Shown here piece by piece: positions 22,360 to 32,209 of a stretch of DNA of 40,502 bases. The notes below the pieces were generated by a model. The model searched no databases. It was not told the DNA's origin and saw nothing but the letters and a program-made list of their open reading frames with translations. The stretch covers positions 1 to 40,502 of the forward strand of contig JAISDG010000140.1 in assembly GCA_031265015.1 (NCBI GenBank), in the 5' to 3' direction. The translations under genes were made by a program, and so were the position numbers. Each line of letters begins with the position of its first letter. Positions within the stretch are counted from its first letter, which is position 1. Source of the stretch: Spirochaetaceae bacterium. Its GTDB lineage: Bacteria; Spirochaetota; Spirochaetia; Treponematales; Breznakiellaceae.

Positions 22360-24147
22360 ATGGCTCAGATGGAAGTGGGAACGGACACTAATTCCGGCGA
22401 CATTCAATCACAATTACAGGAAGAATACCTCAAATCTCTGGAACAGCTTGAAGAGGGGCAGCTTGTTGACGGTTACGTGATCCAGGTAACGGCGGATCAG
22501 GTTTTTGTTGACGTGGGTTACAAATCGGAAGGGAAGATACCCCTTTCGGAATTTGCCGAAACCCCCAAGGTGGGGGATCCCGTTTCGGTGATCCTGGTAA
22601 CAAAGGAAAATAAACACGGCGAAGTTATCGTTTCCAAACAAAAGGCCGACGTTAAGCTGTTCTGGAAAAATCTCCGCCAGGCTTTCCAGGACCATACCCC
22701 GGTGGAGGGAACCGTTGAAAAGCAGGTTAAAGGCGGTTTTGACGTCAACCTCGGCGCGGGGGTTCACGCCTTCCTCCCCATAAGCCAGTCGGACGCTCAA
22801 AAGGTTGATAAACCCGAAAAACTCCTGGGACTTAAATCCAACATGCAGGTGGAACGGCTCTATTCCGACGGCAAAGTTAACATCGTGGTAAACCGCCGTA
22901 AATGGCTGGAAGAGGAAACCACCGCCAAACAGCAGGAATTTTTTGAAAATACCCCCATCGGTTCGGAAATTACCGGGGTAGTCAAAAGCTTTACCTCCTT
23001 CGGCGCTTTTATCGACCTGGGGGGCTTTGACGGCCTTTTGCATATCAACGACATGAGCTGGGGCCACGTAACCCGGCCCAAGGATTTTGTTAAAAAAGGC
23101 CAGGAAATCACCGTCAAGGTGATCCGCATCGATCCCAAAGAAAAGCGGATTAACCTTTCCCTTAAGCATTTTACCGACGATCCCTGGGTACATTTTGAAG
23201 ACAAATACCACGTCAATGATATCGTCAAGGGCAGGGTGACCAAACTCACCGACTTCGGCGCTTTTATTGAGCTGGAAGAGGGGATTGAAGGCCTGGCCCA
23301 TATTTCCGAATTTTCCTGGGTAAAAAAAATCCAGTCCCCCGGGGACATTCTTTCCATCGGCGACGAAGTGGAATGCATGGTCCTGGGCTACGACCTTCAG
23401 GCCGGCAGGGTTTCCCTGGGGCTTAAACAGGCCGGCGACAACCCCTGGAGCAGCATCCAGGAAAAGTACCCCGTGGGTACCAGGCTTACCAGAAAGGTGA
23501 CCAAAATTACCAATACCGGAGCCTTTATCGAACTGGAAGAGGGAATAGACGGTTTTCTCCACGGCGACGATATTTCCTGGACAAAAAAAGTCAAACATCC
23601 CGGCAGCGAACTTTCGGCCGGGCAGGAAGTCGAAGTGATGGTTATCAGCGTGGATCGCAATAACCACAATGTCAGGCTCGGCATTAAACAGCTTTCGGAA
23701 GATCCCTGGCAAAATTTCGCGTCGGTCTATAAACCCGGTTCCCAGGTCGAGGGGGAGGTGTCTTCCGTCACCGATTTTGGGATCTTCGTCAGGGTTCCCG
23801 GCGGCATTGAAGGTCTTATCCATAAGACCAATCTGCCGGAAAACCGCGAGGAAACCCCTGAAGACGCCCTTAAACGCTATCAGCCCGGCGACAAGATTAC
23901 CGCGGTGGTTCTGGAACTTCAGCCGGAAAAGCAGAAAGCTTCTTTTTCCATCCGGGACTACCAGAAAAAGATGCAGCGGGATGAACTTTCCCGGTACATG
24001 GCGAAAGAAGAATCCGGCGATTCAACCTTTACATTGGGGGATTTTTTGAAATCGAAAAACAGCGAACAAATTGCCGGCGGCGATCAGGGTGATTCTGTTG
24101 TGCCTTCCTCCGGTTCCGGCGCCGAAGGTACTCCGGATTCCGAATAG
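22360..24147 (+). CDS. rpsA: 30S ribosomal protein S1
   Basis: RNA-binding ribosomal protein that docks mRNA on the 30S subunit. 595 residues containing six S1 repeats, starting at about residues 35, 116, 201, 288, 374 and 461. Repeats 3-6 show the clear S1 pattern, for example GVVKSFTSFGAFIDLGGFDGLLHINDMSW and GRVTKLTDFGAFIELEEGIEGLAHISEFSW; repeats 1-2 are the divergent ribosome-binding type. A Ser/Gly-rich tail follows. ATG 22360 has AAGGATG ahead of it. Confidence 0.96.
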   Translation: MAQMEVGTDTNSGDIQSQLQEEYLKSLEQLEEGQLVDGYVIQVTADQVFVDVGYKSEGKIPLSEFAETPKVGDPVSVILVTKENKHGEVIVSKQKADVKLFWKNLRQAFQDHTPVEGTVEKQVKGGFDVNLGAGVHAFLPISQSDAQKVDKPEKLLGLKSNMQVERLYSDGKVNIVVNRRKWLEEETTAKQQEFFENTPIGSEITGVVKSFTSFGAFIDLGGFDGLLHINDMSWGHVTRPKDFVKKGQEITVKVIRIDPKEKRINLSLKHFTDDPWVHFEDKYHVNDIVKGRVTKLTDFGAFIELEEGIEGLAHISEFSWVKKIQSPGDILSIGDEVECMVLGYDLQAGRVSLGLKQAGDNPWSSIQEKYPVGTRLTRKVTKITNTGAFIELEEGIDGFLHGDDISWTKKVKHPGSELSAGQEVEVMVISVDRNNHNVRLGIKQLSEDPWQNFASVYKPGSQVEGEVSSVTDFGIFVRVPGGIEGLIHKTNLPENREETPEDALKRYQPGDKITAVVLELQPEKQKASFSIRDYQKKMQRDELSRYMAKEESGDSTFTLGDFLKSKNSEQIAGGDQGDSVVPSSGSGAEGTPDSE

Positions 24148-24168
24148 GATCCGGCTGACCGCATTTCC

Positions 24169-25140
24169 ATGCCGTCAAAGATTGACGCCAAAGAATACCA
24201 TACCCTGATAGCAAAAAGTCCCCTTATTCTGGAAAAGCTTGAAATTATCGACCGGGTTGCCCAGACCGATTCGTCGGTCCTGATTCTGGGGGAAAGCGGG
24301 GTCGGCAAGGAACTTTTTGCGGAGCAGATACATCTGCGCAGCCCCCGGAGCGGCGCCCCCTTTATTCGGGTTAACTGCGCCGCCCTGCCGGAGGGCCTGC
24401 TGGAAAGCGAGCTTTTCGGCCATGTTAAAGGGGCTTTTACCAATGCCATACAGAATCGCCGGGGCCGCTTTGAACTGGCGGATACGGGTACCATTTTTCT
24501 TGACGAAATAGGGGATCTGTCCCTGGCCCTGCAGTCAAAACTGCTCCGGGTAATCCAGCAGAAAACTTTTGAAAAAGTCGGTTCCAACACGCCGGTCACC
24601 GTGGACGTGAGGATTTTAGCGGCCACCAACAAGGATATAGAAGCCCTGGTGGAAAAGGGGGAGTTCCGCAGCGATCTCTACTACCGGATCAACGTGTTCC
24701 CCATCCATATCCCCCCCCTGCGGCAAAGGCCCGAAGATATCCCCGAATTGGCCGGTTTTTTTATGAAAAAATACCAAACGGAAACCAAAAAGCAGTTTAC
24801 CGGATTTTCAAACGATGCTATGGAATTTATGCTCTCCTATTCCTGGCCGGGAAACATCCGGGAACTGCAAAACAGCGTGGAACGGGCCTGCGTCATCGGC
24901 AAGGGTCCCCGGATACAAAAGGACGATTTATTTTTCAGGACCGCCCCGGTTATTCCCGAACCGGCGGAAGGAAGCCGTAACTTGAAAAACGCGATAAATG
25001 CCTTTAAAATACAATTTATCCAGAAGGTACTGGAAGAAAACAAATGGAACCAGACGGAAACGGCAAAAGCCCTGGATATTCAGAGAACCTATCTGTCCAG
25101 GCTGATTAAAGAATTTTCCATTAAAGGTGAGGAGCATTGA
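24169..25140 (+). CDS. Sigma-54-type AAA+ transcriptional activator without sensor domain
   Basis: Enhancer-binding activator of PspF-like architecture: AAA+ domain plus Fis-type helix-turn-helix, 323 residues, no N-terminal receiver, GAF or PAS domain. Walker A is GESGVGKE (41-48), Walker B TIFLDEIGD (108-116), the sensor region RILAATNKDIEAL and the R-finger segment FRSDLYYRINVFPIHIPPLRQRPEDIP. The sigma-54-contacting loop reads GAFTNA (88-93) instead of GAFTGA. The C-terminal WNQTETAKALDIQRTYLSRLIKEF is a Fis helix-turn-helix. With no sensor domain it is probably controlled by a partner protein or by expression level. It lies 21 bp after rpsA and overlaps or abuts the TPR gene, so it may be co-transcribed with rpsA. 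Confidence 0.9.
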   Translation: MPSKIDAKEYHTLIAKSPLILEKLEIIDRVAQTDSSVLILGESGVGKELFAEQIHLRSPRSGAPFIRVNCAALPEGLLESELFGHVKGAFTNAIQNRRGRFELADTGTIFLDEIGDLSLALQSKLLRVIQQKTFEKVGSNTPVTVDVRILAATNKDIEALVEKGEFRSDLYYRINVFPIHIPPLRQRPEDIPELAGFFMKKYQTETKKQFTGFSNDAMEFMLSYSWPGNIRELQNSVERACVIGKGPRIQKDDLFFRTAPVIPEPAEGSRNLKNAINAFKIQFIQKVLEENKWNQTETAKALDIQRTYLSRLIKEFSIKGEEH

Positions 25141-25144
25141 GGTT

Positions 25145-25819
25145 ATGGCAGCAGCTAAAACGGAAACCCTGAACGCCGGCGATAAATTTGCCTTGTTTCT
25201 TCAAAAATACCGGAGGGCTTTCTGGGGCCTCCTGGGGATTGTGATCGCCGGGATTATCGGCTCCGTCCTGTTCTTTACGGTACGAAACGCGCTTCAGAAC
25301 AGGGCCATTGTTACCCTGGAAGCCTTTGAAACGCGTAAAACGGATCTGGGAGACCTGGCGGACACTTCCAAATCCATGGAAATCCAGGCGCTGTTGGAAG
25401 AGATCAACGCCTTTGCCCCCAAAACCTTCGGGTATGCTTCGGCAAAGGCCTATTCCCTGGCCGCGGACATCTATGCCGCCCGGGGTGAATGGGCCCTGGC
25501 GGAAGAAGCCTGGGCCGCTTCCGCGGAACGGGCTTCCAGGATATATCTTGCCCCCCTGTCGCTGTACAGCGCCGCGGTGGCGGCGGAAGAGCAGGGTAAT
25601 CTGGACAAAGCCCTTGAGTACTATACCCGGACCCTTGCTTTTTCCGGCGTTTTTCCGGCCTCCCAACGGGCGCAGTTTAATATCGGCCGAATCTATGAGG
25701 CGCGGAACGATAAAGAAGCCGCTTCCGAAGCGTACCGGAATCTCATCGAAAAAAGTTCCCCCGATTCCAACTGGGCAAAATTGGCCCAGAGCAGGATAAT
25801 CTTCCTTGAAATGGAGTAA
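25145..25819 (+). CDS. Membrane-anchored tetratricopeptide-repeat protein
   Basis: 224 residues from ATG 25145 (GAGG just upstream). Residues about 25-47 (AFWGLLGIVIAGIIGSVLFFTV) form one membrane segment with the rest outside the cytoplasm. The C-terminal part has at least three TPR-like helix pairs (YASAKAYSLAADIYAARGEWALAEEAW; LAPLSLYSAAVAAEEQGNLDKALEYY; RAQFNIGRIYEARNDKEAASEAYRNLI). The architecture resembles YfgM, a SecYEG-associated periplasmic protein, but the similarity is by layout only. It is followed by a lipoprotein gene that starts inside it. Confidence 0.75.
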   Translation: MAAAKTETLNAGDKFALFLQKYRRAFWGLLGIVIAGIIGSVLFFTVRNALQNRAIVTLEAFETRKTDLGDLADTSKSMEIQALLEEINAFAPKTFGYASAKAYSLAADIYAARGEWALAEEAWAASAERASRIYLAPLSLYSAAVAAEEQGNLDKALEYYTRTLAFSGVFPASQRAQFNIGRIYEARNDKEAASEAYRNLIEKSSPDSNWAKLAQSRIIFLEME

Positions 25820-26549
25820 CGTTTTTCCTGTCCTTTCCGCGTTATGCTGTCTTTCCTGCGGCATGGAAGACTATGTGTACCTTGAACCGGTAACATCCGC
25901 CTATTCCACCGCGGTAAGCAGCGCCGTCATAACCACTCCCAGCAACAGCAGTACCTATTTCCGGTACTATACGATTTTTTACCGTATTTATATCAGCGAT
26001 CTTGACCTGTCCGGTATCTCCAGTGACGCCGAACGGCGGAATATCAATCCGGCCCTTGCTTCCCATTACAATACCCTGGATCCCTATACTACCAGCGACA
26101 ATATTTCCCCCAGTGCCATCGGCACCGTCTTTAACAATCTGCGGTATTATCCCCTGTATGGCAGCCTGGATCAAAGCGGCGAGATTCCCATGTACCAGAT
26201 CTTGGATAACCGCTCTGCGGAAACAATACGCCTGGATTTTACCGATACCTCCGCGGGACCTTTCATGACTACCACTTACAGTCCCGGGTCCACGTTTTTT
26301 CTATTCCGGGCCGGGGGCTTTACCCAGCGGCCGGATCGCTTGTTTTACCACAGTTCAGGTTCCGGGAACCTGTCGGACGATTCAATCATCAGCTCTACCG
26401 TCAATACGGATGTGGAACGGAAAACCAATATCTCCGCGTCGCAAAGATATACCTATGTATCCATGTACATCGCGGCGGAGGGCATCGACAGCAATTATAC
26501 CGTTATCTATTCAAGGCCGAAACATATAGGCATATTCCGCCTGCCGTAG
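25806..26549 (+). CDS. Putative lipoprotein, function unknown
   Basis: 247 residues. The N-terminus KWSNVFPVLSALCCLSC is a short lipoprotein signal with a spirochaete-tolerant lipobox (LSC). The mature part is Ser/Thr/Tyr-rich with no recognised domain; it includes TYFRYYTIFYRIYISDLDLSG and alternating hydrophilic segments suggesting beta structure. The start appears to be TTG at 25806, overlapping the TPR gene by 14 bp with AGGA upstream, which suggests translational coupling and a shared envelope role. Similar short-signal lipoproteins are common in treponemes; the function is unknown. Confidence 0.7.
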   Translation: MKWSNVFPVLSALCCLSCGMEDYVYLEPVTSAYSTAVSSAVITTPSNSSTYFRYYTIFYRIYISDLDLSGISSDAERRNINPALASHYNTLDPYTTSDNISPSAIGTVFNNLRYYPLYGSLDQSGEIPMYQILDNRSAETIRLDFTDTSAGPFMTTTYSPGSTFFLFRAGGFTQRPDRLFYHSSGSGNLSDDSIISSTVNTDVERKTNISASQRYTYVSMYIAAEGIDSNYTVIYSRPKHIGIFRLP

Positions 26550-26618
26550 GGAATAATCCCACCGGAGAAGGGGAAAAGTTACCGCCCGCTTTACTATTCA
26601 TAATGTAGATTCTGTCTA

Positions 26619-29009
26619 CTATTCCATGGGGGTGTTGTTTTTTGTGTACAAAGCGTTATAAACGTCAAAATAATCAGCGGCTTCTCCGGTTTCGGGGTTC
26701 CTCGCGTACACCGCGTCCCGGACAAGGCCATACAGCGTAGCGCCGTTCGTTATGGCGCTGCGGAAGGTTTTTTCTTCCCCGGCGGCAACCACGCTGTCTC
26801 CGTACCGGAAACCCCACAGTAAAGAAGCGACGGAATGTTTTTTGACCCCTTCGGCGATATGGTACAACCGGACGGAATGGACCGTAAACCCCGCGGGCAG
26901 CGCCGGGTTCAGAAGGGCCGTAAAATCCTCCGAATCGGGACAATTCTCCAGGTCAACGCTGGCTATTTCCGCCTTGCAGACCAGGCCCAGGGCCGCGGGC
27001 GAAGCAAAATCAAGTTTTATCAGAGGGTTGAAGCCCCGGGTATAAACGACGTTCATGCCGGAACGGATGAAAGCCATGGAAAAAACTTCCAGTACCCCCA
27101 AATGAGAAATTAAAACCGCGGAGCCTGTTTTGGAAAAAGAAAAAACGGCGCGGAAACAGGTTCCGGAAACGAAAGCTCCGGAACTTTCCGTTTGTCCGGT
27201 TCCTTCATGGGTAGCGGGTTCCCCGCCGTTTTCAATAACGGGATGTATACTATTTTCCGCAATCCCGGCAGGGGAAAAACAAACGCCGCAGGGGTGGGTA
27301 CAGTTTTGCCCACATGGTGAAGTAAGCATGCTGTTCTCCGAACGGAGAGCTTCGTTTTCAAGAAACCCGTCCCCTGCCCCGCTTTTGATAACGGACCAGG
27401 GCAGCTTTTCCTGCGGCGGGCGCTGCCCCAGAAGGGATGCCGCCAGGGCCGATCGTTCCAGAAGGACGCTTTTCCAGAGATCAATGGAAATATAATCGGA
27501 CCAGGCGTCAAGCCGGCATCCCCTTGTATAGGCCTCTTCCAGGATTTCTCCCACCTGCTCATCCCCCCTGGCGATGATCCCTTCAAGCATGCTTATAAAG
27601 GGATTATGGACGCTTACCTTGTGTCCCCGGGGTTTCAGGACGCTCTGGATATAACGGAGCTTTTCCCAGGCTTCTTCCACCCCAAGCTGGCGGGAACGCT
27701 GGTAAGGCGTATGGGGTTTCGGCACAAAGGTACCCACGGTGATATGGAAATGGGCTCCCACGGCTCTGCCGGCTTCAAGGATAAAGTCGGCGATCCGCCG
27801 TTCTTCGCCCCCGCCGTGATCCGGGGGAAGGCCGATCATAAAATAAAATTTTATCCCCTTCCAGCCGTATTTCTTTGCTTCGCCTATAATGGAAACGACT
27901 TCTTTGAGGGCGACCTGTTTATTGATCGCAAGCTGTTCCATATCCCCCGGCGTTTCCACCGCAAAGGTTAATCCGCTCTTTCGGATTTCGGAAATTCCCG
28001 CCAAAAGGGGCAGGGAAAAACCGGATATTCGCAGCGAGGGAAGCTGAAAAGAAATATGCCGGCGGCGGTAGCGGCTGTTCAGGGCGGTAACCAGGCCGGT
28101 AATATGCCGATAGTCCCCGCTGGAAAGGGAGGAAAGGCTTATTTCCCGGTAGCCGCCCCGCCGGATAAACTCTTCCGCTTCCTCCATAACAAGATCCGCC
28201 CTTTTCTGCCGCATGGGCCGGTACCATATACCGGCATGGCAAAAACGGCAGCCGTTGGGACAGCCCCGCATGATCTCAACCGCCCCGTGGTGCTGCACGG
28301 TCCGTATGCTCGGTACCGGAAAAACGGAAGCGGGCCGGCTTTCCCTGCCGAAGTCCGCGGCCACCGCCCGGCGGACGGCCTGCTTCCCCGGGGTCCAGAT
28401 ATGGGGATGGGCCGTAATATGATCCAGGAGCGTCCTTCTGGAAGCGCCCTTCCGTTTCAGGGACAAGAGTTCCCGGGCCAGATCAAAAAAACCCGCTTCC
28501 GCCTCGCCTATCCAGAAAGCGTCGATAAAGGAACTGTAGGGCAGCGGATTGGATACGCAGGGCCCGCCCATAATCACGATGGGGTCCTCCCCTCCCCTCT
28601 CCGCCGCCCTGATGGAAAGACGGGAATGGTCCAGCACCGATAATACCCCGCTTATGCCCAGCTCGTAACCCAGGGTAAAAAGGAGCAGGTCCGTATCGTT
28701 TAACTGTATCCCCGTATCCAGGCCGTAAAGGACAAGGCCTTCCGCTTCCAGCAGTTTTTCAAAGTCCGGCGCCGGCGCAAAGGCCCGGTCGCAGGAAATC
28801 CCCTCTATCCTGTTAAGCCCGTTGTAGATAATGCGGAAAGCCTGGTTGGACATGCCCAGCTCATAGAGATCCGGAAAAACCACCGCGGCATAAAGGGCCG
28901 CGCCGGTTTTGGCAAGCAGGCCATATTCGCCTCCCGAGTACCTCGCCGGTTTTTCCACCTCCAGCAGGCGGGCGCCCAGACGGCTTAGGGGATCGATAAA
29001 ACGGACCAT
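26619..29009 (-). CDS. Radical SAM protein fused to a DUF2344 domain
   Basis: 796 residues in three parts. Residues about 1-220 hold a B12-binding-like or MTTase-like N-terminal region (FPDLYELGMSNQAFRIIYNGLN; TLGYELGISGVLSVLDHSRL; IVIMGGPCVSNPLPYSSFIDAFWIGEAE). The central radical SAM domain has GCPNGCRFC (Cys-x3-Cys-x2-Cys) and YREISLSSLSSGDY. A Cys-rich CGQNCTHPCGVC linker precedes the C-terminal DUF2344 domain (FRAVFSFSKTGSAVLISHLGVLEVFSMAFIRSGMNV). This matches the TIGR03960-type proteins, which are widespread, uncharacterised and often near rRNA or ribosome-related genes. It begins 3 bp after the rodA stop, as the last gene of the mre-rod operon. Confidence 0.85.
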   Translation of the reverse strand: MVRFIDPLSRLGARLLEVEKPARYSGGEYGLLAKTGAALYAAVVFPDLYELGMSNQAFRIIYNGLNRIEGISCDRAFAPAPDFEKLLEAEGLVLYGLDTGIQLNDTDLLLFTLGYELGISGVLSVLDHSRLSIRAAERGGEDPIVIMGGPCVSNPLPYSSFIDAFWIGEAEAGFFDLARELLSLKRKGASRRTLLDHITAHPHIWTPGKQAVRRAVAADFGRESRPASVFPVPSIRTVQHHGAVEIMRGCPNGCRFCHAGIWYRPMRQKRADLVMEEAEEFIRRGGYREISLSSLSSGDYRHITGLVTALNSRYRRRHISFQLPSLRISGFSLPLLAGISEIRKSGLTFAVETPGDMEQLAINKQVALKEVVSIIGEAKKYGWKGIKFYFMIGLPPDHGGGEERRIADFILEAGRAVGAHFHITVGTFVPKPHTPYQRSRQLGVEEAWEKLRYIQSVLKPRGHKVSVHNPFISMLEGIIARGDEQVGEILEEAYTRGCRLDAWSDYISIDLWKSVLLERSALAASLLGQRPPQEKLPWSVIKSGAGDGFLENEALRSENSMLTSPCGQNCTHPCGVCFSPAGIAENSIHPVIENGGEPATHEGTGQTESSGAFVSGTCFRAVFSFSKTGSAVLISHLGVLEVFSMAFIRSGMNVVYTRGFNPLIKLDFASPAALGLVCKAEIASVDLENCPDSEDFTALLNPALPAGFTVHSVRLYHIAEGVKKHSVASLLWGFRYGDSVVAAGEEKTFRSAITNGATLYGLVRDAVYARNPETGEAADYFDVYNALYTKNNTPME

Positions 29010-29012
29010 GAA

Positions 29013-30323
29013 TCAGCGCCGGAACCTTCTGATATGGATGCTCATGGCAAGGCCCACGCCTATCATGGCGGAGATAAGCGCGGAACCTCCGTAGGACATA
29101 AAGAGCAGCGGTATTCCCGTAATGGGCATAACCCCCATGGACATACCGACATTGATAAGAAAATGAAATGAATATATGGCCGCAAGCCCCGCGGAGATAT
29201 AGGCGCCAAAGGCGTCCGGGGTGGTTTTCATCAGTTTGACAAGCCGCAGGCAGATAAGGAGAAAAAGGGCAAAGACCAAAAGCCCGCCCAGGAACCCCCA
29301 TTCTTCGGTAAAAATGGAGAAAATAAAATCCGTGCTCTGCTGGGGAAGAAACCGGTAGTGGCTTTGAGTACCCTGCAGAAAACCCTTGCCCATGAAGCCC
29401 CCGGATCCTATGGCGGTCATGGATTGGATAATGTGCCATCCCGAACCTCTTGGATCCACATTGGGATCAAGAAAGACAATAAGCCGCATGATCTGGTAAT
29501 CTTTCAGCACCTTGTGCGAAACAAAGGAAGCCAGCAGGGAAATGATCAGTATCAAGGCGGTAAAACATATCCAGTAAAAATAATGTTTTCTGTACCGCGT
29601 ATATCCGAAATAGGCCACGGCGCTGACCAGCGTCAGGGCCAGGACGCTTATTAAAATAAAACGGCCGTTAACCAGGATCATCACCGCCGGATAGGCTCCC
29701 TGCAGGATGGTTTCCTGCCAGAGGGGAAACACCATCATGATGCCGGTTAGGATGATACAGCCCCCGAGAAAAACAATGTACCGCATGGATATGCCGCCAA
29801 CAAAGGTCATGGCCAGCAGAATGGGAATAAACACCAGGGAGGTTCCGAAGTCAGGCTGCATCAGGATGATCGCCATGGGAATAAGCACGATGATGCAGGA
29901 GACCGCGAAGCGGTTCACCATGTTCTGGCTGCGCCTGGTTGAATCCAGGTGACGGGCCAGAAAAAGAATGGTTGTTATCTTGGCAAATTCCGAAGGCTGG
30001 ATGCCGAACCTTCCTATGCCTATCCAGGCCCGGGCGCCGGAAACCATGCGCCCGAAAAAACAGGTATAGAGCAGCAGCAGTATGGTTCCGGCATAAAGAT
30101 ACAGGGAGAAATCATAAACCCGCCGGTAGTTAAGAAGGGACAGGATCAGAACCGCGGCAAATCCCGCCGCGGCCCAGACTATCTGCCGGGTATATTCGCT
30201 TGAATCCACCGTACCGGAGGATGTTAACCCGGAAGAATAGATAAACAGGATGCCGAAAACCGTCAGAAGCAGTGAAGCGAACAGCAGCGGAAAATCTATT
30301 TCCAGAAGATCCCGCAGTCTCAT
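29013..30323 (-). CDS. rodA: Rod-shape SEDS peptidoglycan polymerase
   Basis: Membrane glycosyltransferase of the elongasome that polymerises lipid II with PBP2. 436 residues with about ten hydrophobic segments. The SEDS signature includes GARAWIGIGRFGIQPSEFAKI in the second quarter and GGFMGKGFLQGTQSHYRFLPQQSTDFIFSIFTEEWGFLGG in the C-terminal half, then GMSMGVMPITGIPLLFMSYGGSALIS at the end. The polymerase Asp lies in the STDFIFS segment. Overlaps mrdA by 4 bp (ATGA). The enzyme is about 50 residues longer than E. coli RodA, with an extra loop between YPAVMILVNGRF and VLKDYQIMRL. Confidence 0.94.
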   Translation of the reverse strand: MRLRDLLEIDFPLLFASLLLTVFGILFIYSSGLTSSGTVDSSEYTRQIVWAAAGFAAVLILSLLNYRRVYDFSLYLYAGTILLLLYTCFFGRMVSGARAWIGIGRFGIQPSEFAKITTILFLARHLDSTRRSQNMVNRFAVSCIIVLIPMAIILMQPDFGTSLVFIPILLAMTFVGGISMRYIVFLGGCIILTGIMMVFPLWQETILQGAYPAVMILVNGRFILISVLALTLVSAVAYFGYTRYRKHYFYWICFTALILIISLLASFVSHKVLKDYQIMRLIVFLDPNVDPRGSGWHIIQSMTAIGSGGFMGKGFLQGTQSHYRFLPQQSTDFIFSIFTEEWGFLGGLLVFALFLLICLRLVKLMKTTPDAFGAYISAGLAAIYSFHFLINVGMSMGVMPITGIPLLFMSYGGSALISAMIGVGLAMSIHIRRFRR

Positions 30324-32209
30324 TCACGCCGCCCCTGTATGGGGGTAAGATTTTGGAGTCCGAGGGCCAGAACCGCCTCTTCATAGGTCTGGCCGGCAAA
30401 AATACCCTGAAAGATGATCGCCGTCGCGTAGGGGGACCACCAGTCCCAGGGATTGGAAGCTTCTACCAGCACCGTTACAATCACCTGGTCGTCGTGGTTG
30501 GCGGTATTAAAGGGGCCGTAGGCGGTAAACCAGCAGTGCCAGCGGTCGGCCAGGCCCACTTCGGCGGTACCTGTCTTGCCCGCCAGTTCCACCGTTCGTA
30601 TATTGTCCGGATACCGGGCGGAACCCTGGGTGACCACGGTCCGCATATTGTTCCGCACCGTTTCAAAAACCCTGGGGCTGACCTCGTTCTGCATGTTGTG
30701 GATAATTTCCGGCAGTACGGTCTGTTCCACGGCCCCGGAAACGGGATCCCGTATTTCCTTAAGGACGTGGGGCTTGTAGCCGATGCCGTCGTTGATCACC
30801 GTGGCCACCAGATTGGTAATCTGCAGGGGAGTTACCAGGGTATAGCCCTGACCGATGGACATGTTCATCGTGTCTCCCGCAAGCCAGCGCTCGTGAAAAA
30901 CCCGCTCCTTCCATTGGGGGGTAGGTATGGATCCGTCTATTTCACCGGGAAGGTCGATGCCGGTCATCTCTCCGTAGCCAAAGGCTTTGGCATAACGGAC
31001 GATACGGTCAACTCCCACGTTGTCCCGGCCCGCAACCCAGAAATAGATGTCACAGGAAACCGCGAGGGCCTGCTGAAGGTTAACCCAGCCGTGCCCTCCC
31101 CGGGCCCAGCAGCGCCAGAGCCGGCTTCCGTAGTCCATGCCCCCGGTACAGTTGATCCTCAGTTCCGGGTTGATAAGATTTTCCGCCAGGAGGGCGGTGG
31201 TCATGAGTATTTTAAAGGTCGACGCCGGAGGATAACTGGACTGGATTGCCCGGTTTAAAAAGGGTTTGTTGGGATCCCTGCTCAACGCGGAATATTCCTG
31301 CGACATGGTGGGCCGGTTAAACAGATCCGGGTCGTACCAGGGATAGGAAACCATGGCAAGGATTTCCCCGTTCGGTTTCATCACTACCACCGCCCCCATC
31401 CGGCTGCCCAGGGCCTGCTCCGCCAGCAGCTGGATGGATTTATCCACGGTCAAAACCAGGTTTTTCCCCATCGCCGGAGACTCCCGCACGATATTCCGGC
31501 TCCGGGAGATAAGCTGGCCCCGGACGTCCACGGTTCGTGTTTCCTGTCCGTTCCTGCCCCGTAAAATATCGTCGTACTGCCGCTCGATACCAAGTTTTCC
31601 TATCACGTCCCCCTGCTGGTAACCCTGGTTATAAAGCTGGGTCAGTTCGTCCCGGGTGATATTGCCCACATAACCGACGATATGGGAAAGGCTCCCGATT
31701 TCACCGTAATTCCGTATGGGTTTGGACTGCCAGCTTAAGCCCGGCAGGGAATCCAGGTTTTCCGCCAGTACCGCGATGGTTTCAAAGGACACGTTGGCGG
31801 CAATATCCAGGGGCTGATACAGCCGGTAATACTGGGAGGGAATTTTTTCATCGATTGCCGTTCTGGGGACCTGCAGGAACTGGGCCACCCTGGTAATAAG
31901 ATCGGGCATTTGCCCCTCGGGAACCTCCGCGGGGGTTACGGTTACCGCGAAAGTGTCGTTGTTCATCACCACCGGATCGGTAAAATTTCTGTCAAAGATT
32001 TCACCCCTCTGGGCGGGAAGCACCGTGGTCCTTTTTGCTATATCCAGGGAACGCTGCCGGTACTGTTCGCCGCTGACGATCTGCATATTAAAGAGCCGCA
32101 GGGCATATAGCAGAAATACGGCGATAAAGAGGATCTGTAGAAACCGCATCCTTCCCGGGGGCCGTTCACCGGTATTTTCTACCGGAGCATTGCCGAATAA
32201 CGAAGACAT
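30320..32209 (-). CDS. mrdA: Penicillin-binding protein 2 (elongasome transpeptidase)
   Basis: Cross-links peptidoglycan during lateral wall growth, partner of RodA. 629 residues: one membrane anchor (about 23-40, FLQILFIAVFLLYALRLFN), a dimerisation/pedestal domain, and the transpeptidase domain with Ser330-Thr-Phe-Lys333, Ser385-Cys-Asp387 and Lys545-Thr-Gly-Thr. The SxN motif reads SCD instead of the more usual SxN, as in many PBP2 proteins. Overlaps mreD by 1 bp and rodA by 4 bp; the order mreB-mreC-mreD-mrdA-rodA is the classical rod-shape operon. Confidence 0.95.
   Translation of the reverse strand: MSSLFGNAPVENTGERPPGRMRFLQILFIAVFLLYALRLFNMQIVSGEQYRQRSLDIAKRTTVLPAQRGEIFDRNFTDPVVMNNDTFAVTVTPAEVPEGQMPDLITRVAQFLQVPRTAIDEKIPSQYYRLYQPLDIAANVSFETIAVLAENLDSLPGLSWQSKPIRNYGEIGSLSHIVGYVGNITRDELTQLYNQGYQQGDVIGKLGIERQYDDILRGRNGQETRTVDVRGQLISRSRNIVRESPAMGKNLVLTVDKSIQLLAEQALGSRMGAVVVMKPNGEILAMVSYPWYDPDLFNRPTMSQEYSALSRDPNKPFLNRAIQSSYPPASTFKILMTTALLAENLINPELRINCTGGMDYGSRLWRCWARGGHGWVNLQQALAVSCDIYFWVAGRDNVGVDRIVRYAKAFGYGEMTGIDLPGEIDGSIPTPQWKERVFHERWLAGDTMNMSIGQGYTLVTPLQITNLVATVINDGIGYKPHVLKEIRDPVSGAVEQTVLPEIIHNMQNEVSPRVFETVRNNMRTVVTQGSARYPDNIRTVELAGKTGTAEVGLADRWHCWFTAYGPFNTANHDDQVIVTVLVEASNPWDWWSPYATAIIFQGIFAGQTYEEAVLALGLQNLTPIQGRRE

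Noticed and set aside
22414..23823. 469-codon open frame antisense to rpsA
   Set aside because: The opposite strand encodes a full six-repeat S1 protein; the frame is a codon-bias shadow.
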